Below are positions 23,645 to 35,600 of a stretch of 64,000 nucleotides of DNA, piece by piece. Position 1 is the stretch's first letter, and the number at the start of each line of letters is the position of its first letter. A program made the translations under genes and the position numbers. The stretch is taken from positions 1,116,001 to 1,180,000 of the forward strand of contig NC_047066.1 in NCBI RefSeq assembly GCF_902459465.1, written 5' to 3'. The notes beneath the pieces were generated by a model. The model did no database searches and had not been told where the DNA came from. It was given only the letters and a program-made list of their open reading frames with translations. The DNA is from Asterias rubens (lineage: Eukaryota; Echinodermata; Asteroidea; Forcipulatida; Asteriidae).

Positions 23645-26600
23645 TTAAACCCTATCCTTGTTCTTGGGCGAATCAGCAAGTCCAGGAATATCGGAGAGGT
23701 TAAAGGGTGAGGTTAAACCCAACTCCTGCTGTACGGCCATCATGTCATCCACGTTCATGTCACGGACTTCTAACCAATCAGAGAGCAGCGATGCAGACAG
23801 TGGCCCAGAATCCAACTTACTGAATAAAACAGAATAAAGCATCATCAGTTTAGTAAGTTCACTTATAAGTTACTCGCTCATAAATGCAGTCCTTTGTACA
23901 AAAAGCCAGTTGCAAGTTAGATTTGAATAATGTCTGGTACAATGACTGGCTATGTCACACCTTTCTGCATGAATTTGAGTTCCTCAAACTGACAGTTTCC
24001 ATGTTTGGGGCAAACCTGGTCCAGGGCAACACCCAGTCTGGGTGTTTGTGTTGCCTCATATACAATTTTGAATTAATGTGTATGGTAAAAAAATAGTGCC
24101 TGGGTTTGCTCATCTGGAGGTTACTAAATACCAGAACAGATAAACACATTGTAGATGCTAAAATAATTATTTTTGTGAAAATGTTTTACGCTTTTCTAAA
24201 AAATTACAGCACCTCGGCAAATTAAATTGTATGGGAAGCTTTCTACCAATATTATCTTCAAACCCTGTAATTTTAATGTAAATCTGTGGACATTGTGTTT
24301 TGTGTTACAAAAAGTACCGAAGCCCTTGAGGTCTAACAAAATAGGTACATGTAATAAAATTGATTGGGTTGTGGATGGTTAGTTATTAGATATAATAATA
24401 ACTATAATAATGCATAATGCGCCATCTATCTAGTGTTAGTGTACAAGACCCTATTCCGAGGCGCAGAACAAAACACAAACATACGTATACAACAAAAGAG
24501 AAATACAGAATACAATGAAAATTATACAATGAATAACCTGAATAATCTGCCCCCGATTTCACGAAACTCATCGCAAGTAGCGAAGCATCGTAGGGTTTGC
24601 GATGCGTCGCAGACTTAGACACGTCGCGGCTGCGACGAGTTCCACAATCCATTTCACCAAACACGTCGTAAGCGCGACGAGTTGCAACTCAAACCATTTT
24701 CACTCTTAATAAAAACAACCCTTTGGACGAGGATGAACTATTAAAGTTGTACGGCTGTTTCGTGTTGTTGCAACTTGGGTCATGGAACAGTCGTATATAA
24801 TTCATTCAAGATGGCAGACACTCAGTACCGTTCCACGCACACATGGACGCACTGGCGAGAAATCGTGGAAAATGATTGGAGTAGAGTGAAAAGCGAGTGA
24901 AATGTCGTCTGCTGAAGTTGTGAAAGGCGCTGAAAGTACTCACTCAAAGTAAGTATTGTTGTTGAGTAGAATTGTGTCGATCTTTTGGGTGTCATTCTTA
25001 GAGACTACATTCAAGTATTCCGAGTGCAAATTATTACATTACAGTTACACAGTCAGTCAGTCGCTACGATAAAAAGGTCAACTGTTCGTTGTTGTTACTG
25101 AACCAAGTATCAGCCCGCTGCAGCAAAAACATGAAAAAAGCGTACGTACATGTAACTTTGTTTAACGTTATGTATCGTTTAGCGTGTTGTTCTCGTTTTT
25201 GTTTTGTGGAGCGAGGAAACGATTTACAACATTCGACAGCAACTTCAATCAAGTGAAACAATTTGGTTCTTGCAGAATATAACAATCTGCTACACTGAGT
25301 GTCAGACTCACTGTCCTGACAGTTATTTTATTTATTTAAAATAATATGTCAATAATTACAATTTACATGACATGAAATGAATCTTTGTAGAGCACCGACT
25401 GACCAGAGCCTGAGGGTAGCACACAAAAAATGTGTTGGGCATCAATCAATTCATTCATGACAATCAAAAACTGTCACAAAACGAGTCACTATCATCATCA
25501 GAATATGCTATAATAAAAATACCATAAATTATTGCTCTAGAATTGCCAGCGTCAGGAGGGTTGTGTGGGTTCCAATCCCACCCGAGTAACATGCCTGTGA
25601 TATTTTTTCACAGGACTCAGGGGAAAGTACTGAGTATACAGTGCTAACTAACACACATCGGTGTGTGGGTAAAAACCAAAATTAATATAAATTATTTATA
25701 AATATATAATTATAGCCTTATAAAATACCATATAAAATTTATTACTTAGTCATGTTAGTAGAGAAAACTCAGCAATGCTTGCGACTTACTTGGTTTTTAT
25801 TTACATTTGATGACTGTCATGACTGTAGTAGGCTAATGTAACTTTGTGCACTTTTTTGCCGATATAAACAAAATGTGTGCAGAAACACTAAAACGTCTGA
25901 CCGCTCACCAAACTGGGAGCATGAAGAAGTGGCGGTTTTGTGTGCCTTTGTGAAAGCAAATACAGCCGCGTTATTTGGAACGAACACGAAGGGAAAGAAG
26001 GCCGATGCAGGTGTGGAGAGTGTGAAGACTGAACACTGGAAACAGTTATCAGAAGTTCTTGTTGCGAGTGGGGGACGCAAGCGTGATCATGATAAGATCC
26101 GTCATAAGTGGTCAGATGTGGCCAGCAAGGCCAAGGCTTACCACCGAGAGTTTTCCAAGACAGGTGAGTAAGTTTTCCTTTTTCGGGGTACTTATTTATC
26201 CCTATTTACCGTGCAATGTATTTCATTCCATTTTATCCATCTCAGCTCTGCTCTGTGGGGATTTGCGGGGGGGGGGGGGGAGGGGGGCTTACAACCTGTT
26301 CTGCAAATATACATGTGAAGTAACACACACCAAGCTCATCATTCACAAAAACCATCTCTGCCCTCAGCCAATTACATAAACCACACTGGGTTTACAGAAG
26401 CACCTTAAAAGTATAACTCGGTCTTCGCCTCATTTAATATGAGACGCGCAAGCACAATATTTTTTGAATTCCACTCGTGCTCGTGTAATAACCAACGTTA
26501 TCCACCAATCAGATGCTCGAACTGGAGGGTGGTATAAAAACCTTTACTTACTTCCAGTGTTTTTATTAGACAGTGCGTATTGCAAGTGTCATGAAAGTGG

Positions 26601-29600
26601 GTGATGAACTGCTCTGAAATAATTTACTTGTTTTTGCTTTCAGGAGGGGGTCCGAAGCCCAAACCAAACAAGACGTATGATATTGTACTGGATGTGTTGG
26701 ACCCCATTGCCAAGGATGGCATTGTTAACCATGAAGATGGTGAGACGGACCTTAATGAGGACGTGGCCATGATCAACAATGTGGCATATGGTAACTACAT
26801 TTTCTTTTTAACTAACTATTCATGAGGATAATATTTTTTTCAACTATAAAATTTGCTGCCATGGTATTGAACTTGCACGTAATTTGTCTAATTCTTCACT
26901 TTACAACTTCCACAGTAATAGCTGCCGAAGATGCAAGACAGGCGGTTGTTGAAGATGGTGGAGAAGATGAGTGTGAGCTGGAGGGGGAGGAAGAGGAAGA
27001 GGGGGAGGAAGAGGATATGCCTGTGGTGGCAAAGAAACCAAAGCTGACCACCAAACTCAGTACATGTACAAGGATACCTAATAATGCCATATATAATGTT
27101 GAAAAGGAAAGGTTGGTAGTAGCAAAGGAACAGTTAGGCGTCTCTAAACAGATTGCAGAAGCTTTGGCTAATATCAGCCAAACCTTAAGTGTCTTGTTAA
27201 ATGTGAAGCTGCAGGAAAATGGGATGACACTAGTGAATGAGGGTTAATTGTTTTATTTGAAGATGTTTGTGTTGGTCTACCTTGTTTTGGACAGAGCCTT
27301 GCCATATTTTAATGGATAATTGTTGACTTAGCTAGAAATAAACAAAATTGTTAAATAATATAAATAAATTATTTAATTGATAAATTATTAAAGTAATATA
27401 TTATTAAATAATATAAATAAGTTGTTTCTTCATTTATATTTTTATTTTTTTCTTGGGGGGTGGGGGGGAGGTTTCGTTTAACATCCTCTTAATTTGCCCA
27501 TAATTATTGCGGGAATTACTTTATAGTTTCAGTCAAAGCTTTAAAGGCAGTGGACACTATTGGTAATTACTCAAAATATTTATTAGCATAAAACCTTACT
27601 TGGTAACGTATAATGGGGAGAGGTTGGTTGTTACCAGACATTTTTGTTTTGGGTTTGGGGGGGGGGGGGCAGCGGGTGCAAAAGGCCATTTCTAGACATC
27701 CTAGTTCATGTATTTGATAAAAATAACTGAGTGTGCCAATTGGATGATGTCAATACAACATTTTATTCAAACTTCAACACTTTATATTCTCCTAACGTTG
27801 CATTTCAAATCTTAAAGTACACAACTTATTCTAATGCTCATGTTGAGATACACCAAGTGAGAAGACTGGTCTTTAACAATTACCAATAGTGTCCAGTGTC
27901 TTTAACAGAGGTTCTGAAGCTTTCCTTTTTGATTAGTAATTTCAGTTGTACATGTAATTTATAACAACAAAATATCATGGTCTGTTTACTGTATACCTAT
28001 TTACATAATTGTATAAAAAGAATTGTGTTTGTTCTTAAAAGAAAATCATTAAAAGACACATTCAGTCTCAAGGAAAAGAGAACACAATAATGAATCATGT
28101 ATGTGCATTTTTTTGTGTTGTTATTAATTTTAGTGCCAAAGAATTCGAAAAAAAACCGAACAGTGTGTCAAATTCAGCTCCTTGACCCCTCTCCCCTAGG
28201 CCAAGTCTGGGGATTATACATGTTATCACACAAGCTCGAGTGGAACAGCGAAAAATATAGCGCGTCTGCGTCCCATATTCAAATTTACTTCTGCCCGGGT
28301 GCACATAGTGTACTGCAATTAAATTTGGTAGTTGCAAGCTTGCTTTTGACAAATTTGAAGGAGAAATATAGTAATTTTCTGCCAATATCAGAATAATGCG
28401 CAAGGGTTGAGAAAATGTGAACTGCAAATAAAAAATGTGGGGGTGTTTAAACCTTTAATAATGACCAGTGTTTATAACCGGTTGTGAGTGGATACTCTGG
28501 GCTAGTCTTGGTGCAAGACGTTTCTTGTTACGGGCGATGCGGGCGCTGTTGGTTAGTTGGCCGTGCTGTGTGTGAAAGGAAAATGAGACACCTTGCACCA
28601 AGACTATGTGCGCACGAACAGATTCGCAAACTGTTGTCTCAGTCATAACAATGCAACACACGGAGCTCAAGCACGTCGGAAATGGATAAGCTTAACAGAG
28701 TTTCTTACTTTATGATTTATTATGCTTTTTTAAACAAAAAAGGTATTTATGAATGGGAATAAAAGACTAGTGACTTGTTCTTAAACGGCCGTTTAAAACC
28801 TTGCATGTTTTTTTGCCGTGCAAAAAAGGCCCTCGTCGAACACATGCCATGACCCTGCCGGTTTTAACTGCCGTTTAAGAACTCGTCGCTACCCTTTTAA
28901 TCGCTTATTTACAACCCCCTGACAAATCTTGTTCTCTCTCTTAGAAATAGCGATTGATTAGTTCGTTCCTCTTGACTGTGCCATCATGCAAAGGGCCGTT
29001 GTACTGAATGCCTTCATCTTCATAGTTGTCGTCTGCATCTTCATCAAGATCACCATCAAATTCAGGCTCCCTGAGACTCTTGGAGATGTTAAAGAGTACA
29101 CAACAAGCTTTTATGATGAAGCATGCCCTTTCTGGGGATACCCTCATTCCAAGGGAAAGGCAAGGAAATCTTCTCTTGAGCTGTCCAAAGGTTTGCTCAA
29201 TGACAACCCGTGTTCGTCTATGACTCCTGAGGCAAAAAAATGCACGATAATTTGAAACAAGTATGTTATGTATTGTTTATCTTTCTTTAATATTGCAATT
29301 TATTTATTTATGTCATAACATTGCGATAATAATTTAAACCTGCCACATGAACTCACTATCAATTATATTGTAACTGATAGTTTGTTAATAGTAATGGAGG
29401 CTTAAATCAATATTAAACTACTATACCTATTGTATCTTCTTTCAGCATTTGTTGCTGGATCTTGTACAGGGGTCATCAGCCATGGACGAAGGGCATACCC
29501 TGTGTCGCCAATGAGAACTCCATGGAATCTGGTTGCAGGTAGATAAATATGTATTACTTTTTTGTGATTAGGTAAAGCTAAGGATTTATAAAGATGATTG

Positions 29601-32600
29601 AAACTTTGTTACTTTGTTTGGTTCAGTGTTGACAAAAAACAAAAAAACAAAGTTTGGCTTAATCTGTTGTTTGAGTCACGAGAAAATAGTTGAAAACCTT
29701 GCACATTTGTACTATATAGACACATTATTTCAATTTGAGTTGTGTCAACAAACTATATATCTTCATCTTCTGTTTTTTTCGCCTTTGACAGGATTTCAGA
29801 AGGAAACATCCCATGAAGACTGGTACTGGCATGATCTTCAGAAACAGTGAGCTTACAAACTGATAAAATTGTGAATACTGTACCAATACAATCGGACATT
29901 TGATTTTTAAGTTTTATTTTATGTTTATTCCTATTAAAATTTTTGTAATGTTCAATATAAAAAGGCATGGTGATGTTAGCTAATTTCTGCAAACAATTTC
30001 CCTCACTTTGTGCAAATTTCAGATGTTTAATTTGGATGAAATTGTTTTTCTTTTTCTTTTGTACACCAGGTAGAAAGAAAATTTCTGACAAACCTCCCAT
30101 TTTCAAATCTGTCACTGATACGGCTTCCATGAAAAATAGCACTGTCATGCATACTCCCCGGCCATCTGGCAACCACATTTATGATGTTAAACTTCGCATC
30201 ACAGATCACTTGGGCGTTTATGCTGTGGAACCCTTTTCTGTTGACAAACAGATGTTCATTATCACCTAATGGTGCTCCATAGAGGCGAATGTGGCTGCAG
30301 TCAACTGCTCCAATCACATCAGGGAAGTTGGCCAGTGCAAAAAATTCTCTTTTTTTTTGCATTTCCTCTTGCAAGTTTGCAGGAAACCTGATGACTACGT
30401 TTGCCAGTCTGCAAAATGCCCGTGTTACTCCATGTACTATCCTGCACACTGATGGTACACTGACGGTATGAAGGTCTCCATGCACAGTGTAAAATGAACT
30501 TGTGGCATAAAACCTTAATGCTGTCAGTACCTGCATGTGAGCTGGAATTGCATTGCTACGCTGTGAAAAGAAAAACACTTTCAGCATTTCATTTCATAGT
30601 TTTGTAGGACAAAAAACACAATGTCCGCAGATTTACACTAAACTTACACAGTTTGAAGATAATGATAGTAGAAAGCTTCCCTGAAAATATTACGTGCTGA
30701 GGTGCTGTAGTTTAGGGAAATGAGTAAAACAGTGGCATGCAAATAATGGGAGACTTTCTGGGACGATAGAGGGCAGCAGACTTACCGGGTAAATCCATTG
30801 TTCTCAGAATTATGCGCATGTTCAGAACTACGTAAACAATGGAAATTTACCCGGTATGTCTGCTGCCACCTAGCGTTGGAAAGTCTCCTATTGTCGTCTC
30901 ATGAGACGAAAATTATTTTAATCATTTACCAACGTATTTTTATGACATTGTTTTACTCATTTCTCAAAAACTGCAGCACCTCAGTAAGTATTATTTGAAG
31001 GGGAGCTTTCCACTATCATTATCTTCAAACCCTGTAAGTTTAATGTAAATCTATGGACATTTTGAAAAGGTACCCAAATCCTTTATGGCAAGTTTATATT
31101 ACTCTCCATGTTGCAAGGGTTTACCAATATTTCATGTGATATTTCATGTGATAGAAATAATAGAGAACTTATCATGCCCTTTTACTATAAAATAAACAAA
31201 TTTTTAAGCAGTAAAATATTTTGTGTGTTATAATAAAGTGTATTTTTTGTTTCATGTTTGAAAAAGCTGGTCAAATTTAATATAAACAGTCTGTGAAGAG
31301 TAGTCAAAACTAGTTGTTTGTATTAGAATAAGCTTATTTCTGGTGTAAATAAAGAAACTTATTTTCATATGTCTATCTGACTTAATTTCTTTGTGTCAGT
31401 AATATACATTGGTATAGGACATTATATGCTGGCCCAATGTTCCCTATTGGGGGTTTCCTCTAATCATAAACTGGTATTTCTTAGTTTTCTCTCGTGTATC
31501 TATGTGCTCTATGCTTTTTAGGATCCTTTGTGTTTCATAACCAGATATAACTTTATATAATTCATTTTGATTGGCCAACTTTGTTTGGATTGGACATAGT
31601 GTGGAAGAGTTTTGTGGGTTGGTTTATTAGTAGTTTTACTTTACAAAAAAAAGAAGAAAAAAGGAAATTGATAAATAAATAAAAACTTGAAGGGAATAAT
31701 TATAAACAAATCAGGATATTTTTTTAAAGAGAGCTACAATGTATTGGTATTTAACAATAATATTTCAGAAACTTGAGTTTGCTGCCCAAACCAACAGCGC
31801 CACCACTGTCTAGAACGAAAAAAAAGATGGGGGAGTTCCCCGCTGGTACCAGTCTTGTTCGTGCTGAGAAGTGTGGTTGCGCTCTGGGCGGCAGCTGGGC
31901 CTTGACTGAAGGCTAAAGATCATTGTGTGTGGGTTGGTTAATGATCAGTCGGCAGTCATCAGCCGCCGCCGCGTGAGGGTCAATCCACAAGAGGGCGGCA
32001 TTGTAAAAATAGACGTAAAATCACGTTGTCTCTCATCAGACAACGATTAGTTTGTTGCACCCCCCCCCCCCTCATATCACCCAAACATTATTTTATTTAG
32101 GCCTATAGTTCTATATGGAAATTTAAAAAACAAACTAAAAGGGGCCAGCCGTCATTGGACGTTTAAAAGCTTACCCTTGTGACACGTTCAATGTCTCCAC
32201 GAACCATTTCGACGATGTGATAAATACCCCGTCTGGTAAATCTATACCGACGGAATATTTCATCGTCAGTTAGACTGTCGAGAGGGTTAGTTCTGTCGCG
32301 AAAAAGTCTTTCTCTCCGCAACGCTCTTCCGGCTTCTCGATTTGCAAGCAGCATTAACGCCATTTTGCATGTATTTGTGCGCTATCAATGAGATATCGCA
32401 TCGTAAGACGACCCTTTGGGTAGTCGCAACTTACGACGTGTTCTTCCTCGTTGTCAAGGAACTTGCGACGTATCCGACGCATCGTAACTTTCATGAAATC
32501 GATTTATACGCATCGCAACTTACGACGTGTAACCGGTCGCAACTTGCACTTGCGACGCGTCGCAGCGCTTCGTGAAATCGGGGGCAGGTATGATAGGATA

Positions 32601-35600
32601 GAATGACAACATGAGTTTTAATCCTCATTCTTTACCTTGCTCCTCTTGGAGAACCTAAAGAATTTTCTTCAAACCAATCTTCAATATCCAGGCTGAGTCC
32701 GTACCCTGTTCCATTCCCCTTAGGCGTAACTTGAAGGATTGGTGGTAGACTGTCTTCCATAGCTGACTTAGATAGCTGGTGGATAACATGAGCTAGCTCT
32801 GGAGGGGAGGCGGTGGTACGAGGGTTTAGTGGGAGAGCTTGAGTCATTAGAGTCTGCCGGTTGTTGCTCAAGTAGTGGGTGTTGTGCTTGTAAGGATAGC
32901 TTGTTTGCAATCCTGTTTAAACAACAAATTAATATCAATTTCAATTTGTGTTACACCATGTCAGTAAATTTGTTCCTTTTTAAACATGTATTTTACAGAT
33001 GGGTTTATACCAAAAGGCGTCGCTCTGCGAAGCTCTATTTTTAGGTTTGGTAAAAACGAAGATACAACAAATGGGCAACTAACCTGTTGGGCTCGTATAA
33101 CTTGTTGTATACTTTGATTTCATGGCATCTTCATAAGCTGGTGGAGACTGCTGAATGTTGTGAGGTGGTGATGGAGTCTCCCGATCTGAGTAGTGGCGTG
33201 ATCGATACTGCTGGAAGCTATTGTCCATCTTACTGGCCTGGGAGTCTGCAGAGGGTGACGTCATTGCTGGTGGACACCCACTAAGGTATTGAGTAGTTAA
33301 ACTACTGGTGGACATGGAGGCTTTACTCGACAGCGCTTCAACAGCTGATGAGTGTGGTTGATCTCTTGTGTTCACATTGTTAGAGTTATTCCCTTCGCTC
33401 CCGGTGTAGGGAACCTGGGTAGGGTTACAAGCGAGAGATTGGCTGAAAAAAGGTGTTGTACCTCCAACGGTGAAGTTCCCCGATCCAGCCAAAGACTGCA
33501 TCTTGTAAGACGTCTGCTGATGGCGTTGCCCTTGCGATGACGTAGGGAGAGAAAATGACGATGATGGGAATGTACCGCTGTAACTGGACACTAAGTGAGT
33601 GTTCTGTGGTTGGGACAGTAAGCTATTTGTATCCATTTCTCTTTGAGACTGGATTTCTCCCTTTGAGACCATCTCACTTTGGGCTGCATCTTGTTCCTTA
33701 CTTTCGCTTGAGAGGGGCTCCTGTGGAAGTTGGGCACTCTGGAAAACCCCTACGGAAGTCACGGCATTAATGGAGTCAACATGAGTGTTGGAATCCTTCC
33801 CTGGTTCGGTCACAATCACTGAAGGTTCTGCGATACTCTGTGGAGCATTCATGACATCTACGTTGGACTCTTGCTCCTTGTTTTTACCCTGCATCTTGTT
33901 CCATCTCTCAAGCATACTCCTGTCTTCTTCGGTAAGCAAGACAGACTTGGCTTCATCATCGTTTTGTGCGTTCTTCTTACCCTTTCCCTTCCCTTTCTTC
34001 TGACGCTCCTGAGATCGACGGAGCTTCTGGCGTCTTTTCTGTTCACGTTCTCGTTGGCGTGCTAGGGCAGTTATTGGCATCTTACCTCCACCTTTTTCGC
34101 CCTCGGAATCTGAAAGTTGTTAATAAAAAATATATTAGAAATCACAATATATGACAGAATGAAAATCTGTTGGTAAACTTAGATTTTAAAACATCCTGAG
34201 TGTGGGTTTTTGGTCTGGTATGGCTTGCCAAAAACAACTGTTTGTTTGCTGTAATCTGACTAGCTAATCACACCCTATCAAGCTACATGTTGCCCTATAT
34301 AGGACTCTTCCTCTGTACACAGCAGAAAAATATATGCTGCCATGGAATGTGAATCTGTTGAAATTGGTGCTTTCTTGCAGGTAAGATTTGAGTTATAAAA
34401 TGAAGCTTTGAAAATTTTCCGCCCCAGAAATGGACCCTGATATCCAGGACGTCACTGTAGTACAATACGAAAGTGTAAAGCCGCCAGGGCTACCTATCAA
34501 GCATACAAATTGTATACATGAATTTAAAAGTTTCCTGGCTGCATGTTTCAACTCTTAAATGTCACAAGAATTAAAGATTTAACTAAACAAGTTTTTAAAT
34601 CTGATTCATTAAAAAAAAGACTCCACTTCATATTTTTAGTACTTAAAAATATTTCTTCAAATATACCTTTTTTTTCTAGCATTTTAAACGACCACAGAAA
34701 TTTATTTGTCAGGCCTAATTGACAGGATGTTGAAACCCAAGTTTAATATAAAGAAATGAAAATCTAATACACAGTGTAATAATAACAAAACAACACAATC
34801 AAATAAGATGAGAAAAGAAAAGGTTAGTCTATCTTTTTTAGGCTCGGAGAAATACTCTGATAGAGTTTAAACTTCAGGACATTAACAAATGGCAAGATGA
34901 AAAAAGCTGACACTTTCTTAATACACAGCAGCTTCACATACAGTACATATACCACAGAGAACAGACTTTCTGATCCAACAAGTTTTAGCAAGAATTACAA
35001 AGCACTGAATGTTTATGTCAACACTTCAGGAATGATTGCAACAAAATGGATCATACGTCTCGCCAAAAATTATAATTTTCAGAACTCCAGATGACATGAA
35101 AAAGCTGCCAACTGTTGCATCTTGCAATCAGGAAGATGTTGAACAACAAACAATCAGGGAGATATTTACAATTACAATCAAATAAAAGGGGAAAAGTTCC
35201 CATAATAATCAGGGAGATTTTCCAAATGTGTCAATCTAAACATTTAGAATAGTTTATCTTCAGGGAACTATTTGCAGAGTCAAGGAGAGTTGGCAGCTCT
35301 GTGTGATTGGAGTACAACTAAATTACCTGACCTGGGTCAATAAAAAGAAATCACACTTTACGACTTCATGTTCATTCTGCAGAGTGACACAGAGTAAAAC
35401 AATCAATTCTACACACTGAATTAATATCTCACCTTTTCTCATTTTGTTCTTCAAAGCAGAGTTAAGCAGGGCAGCTTTGATGAGTTTCTTAGTGTCATCT
35501 GAAATTGTTTTCTGTCCTGCGTTTTCATAAACCAGAGCCTGCTCTACAGATTTGCCGACAGCTTCTTCAACGGGTGCAGCTATACGTGAAGAATCCGCAA

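Larger units (their letters stand above)
24547..32587. mobile_element. PIF/Harbinger DNA transposon, apparently complete, 8.0 kb
   Basis: Bounded by a perfect 19-bp inverted terminus: CTGCCCCCGATTTCACGAA at 24547-24565 and its complement at 32569-32587. Beyond each terminus lie many GCGAC/GTCGC words (24566-24690; 32395-32568), likely binding sites. Inside are the two gene types of this superfamily, pointing toward each other: a Myb/SANT-like protein (plus) and a HARBI1-type DDE transposase (minus), both with intact frames. It sits in the last intron of MAPK7. No clear 3-bp target duplication is seen; if the element ends at the C run, the flanks are CTG and CAG. It has itself been entered by MITEs (27545-27901, 28774-28895, 30605-31083) and a SINE (25540-25650). 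Confidence 0.85.

Noticed and set aside
30069-30094. Alternative donor GTGTAC that would extend transposase exon 2
   Set aside because: Using the GTTTGT donor at 30093 gives the family sequence [13 protein letters not shown] and correct phase; the longer form breaks the catalytic block.
29753-30178. 141-residue minus-strand frame overlapping the transposase exon
   Set aside because: It is partly the out-of-frame transposase exon and partly intron. The spliced frame with D, D and E explains the locus better.
34080-34109. A GGAG|GTAAG donor-like site just before MPITALARQ in MAPK7
   Set aside because: Continuing the exon gives the basic stretch matching the known ERK5 tail in frame; splicing here would remove it.
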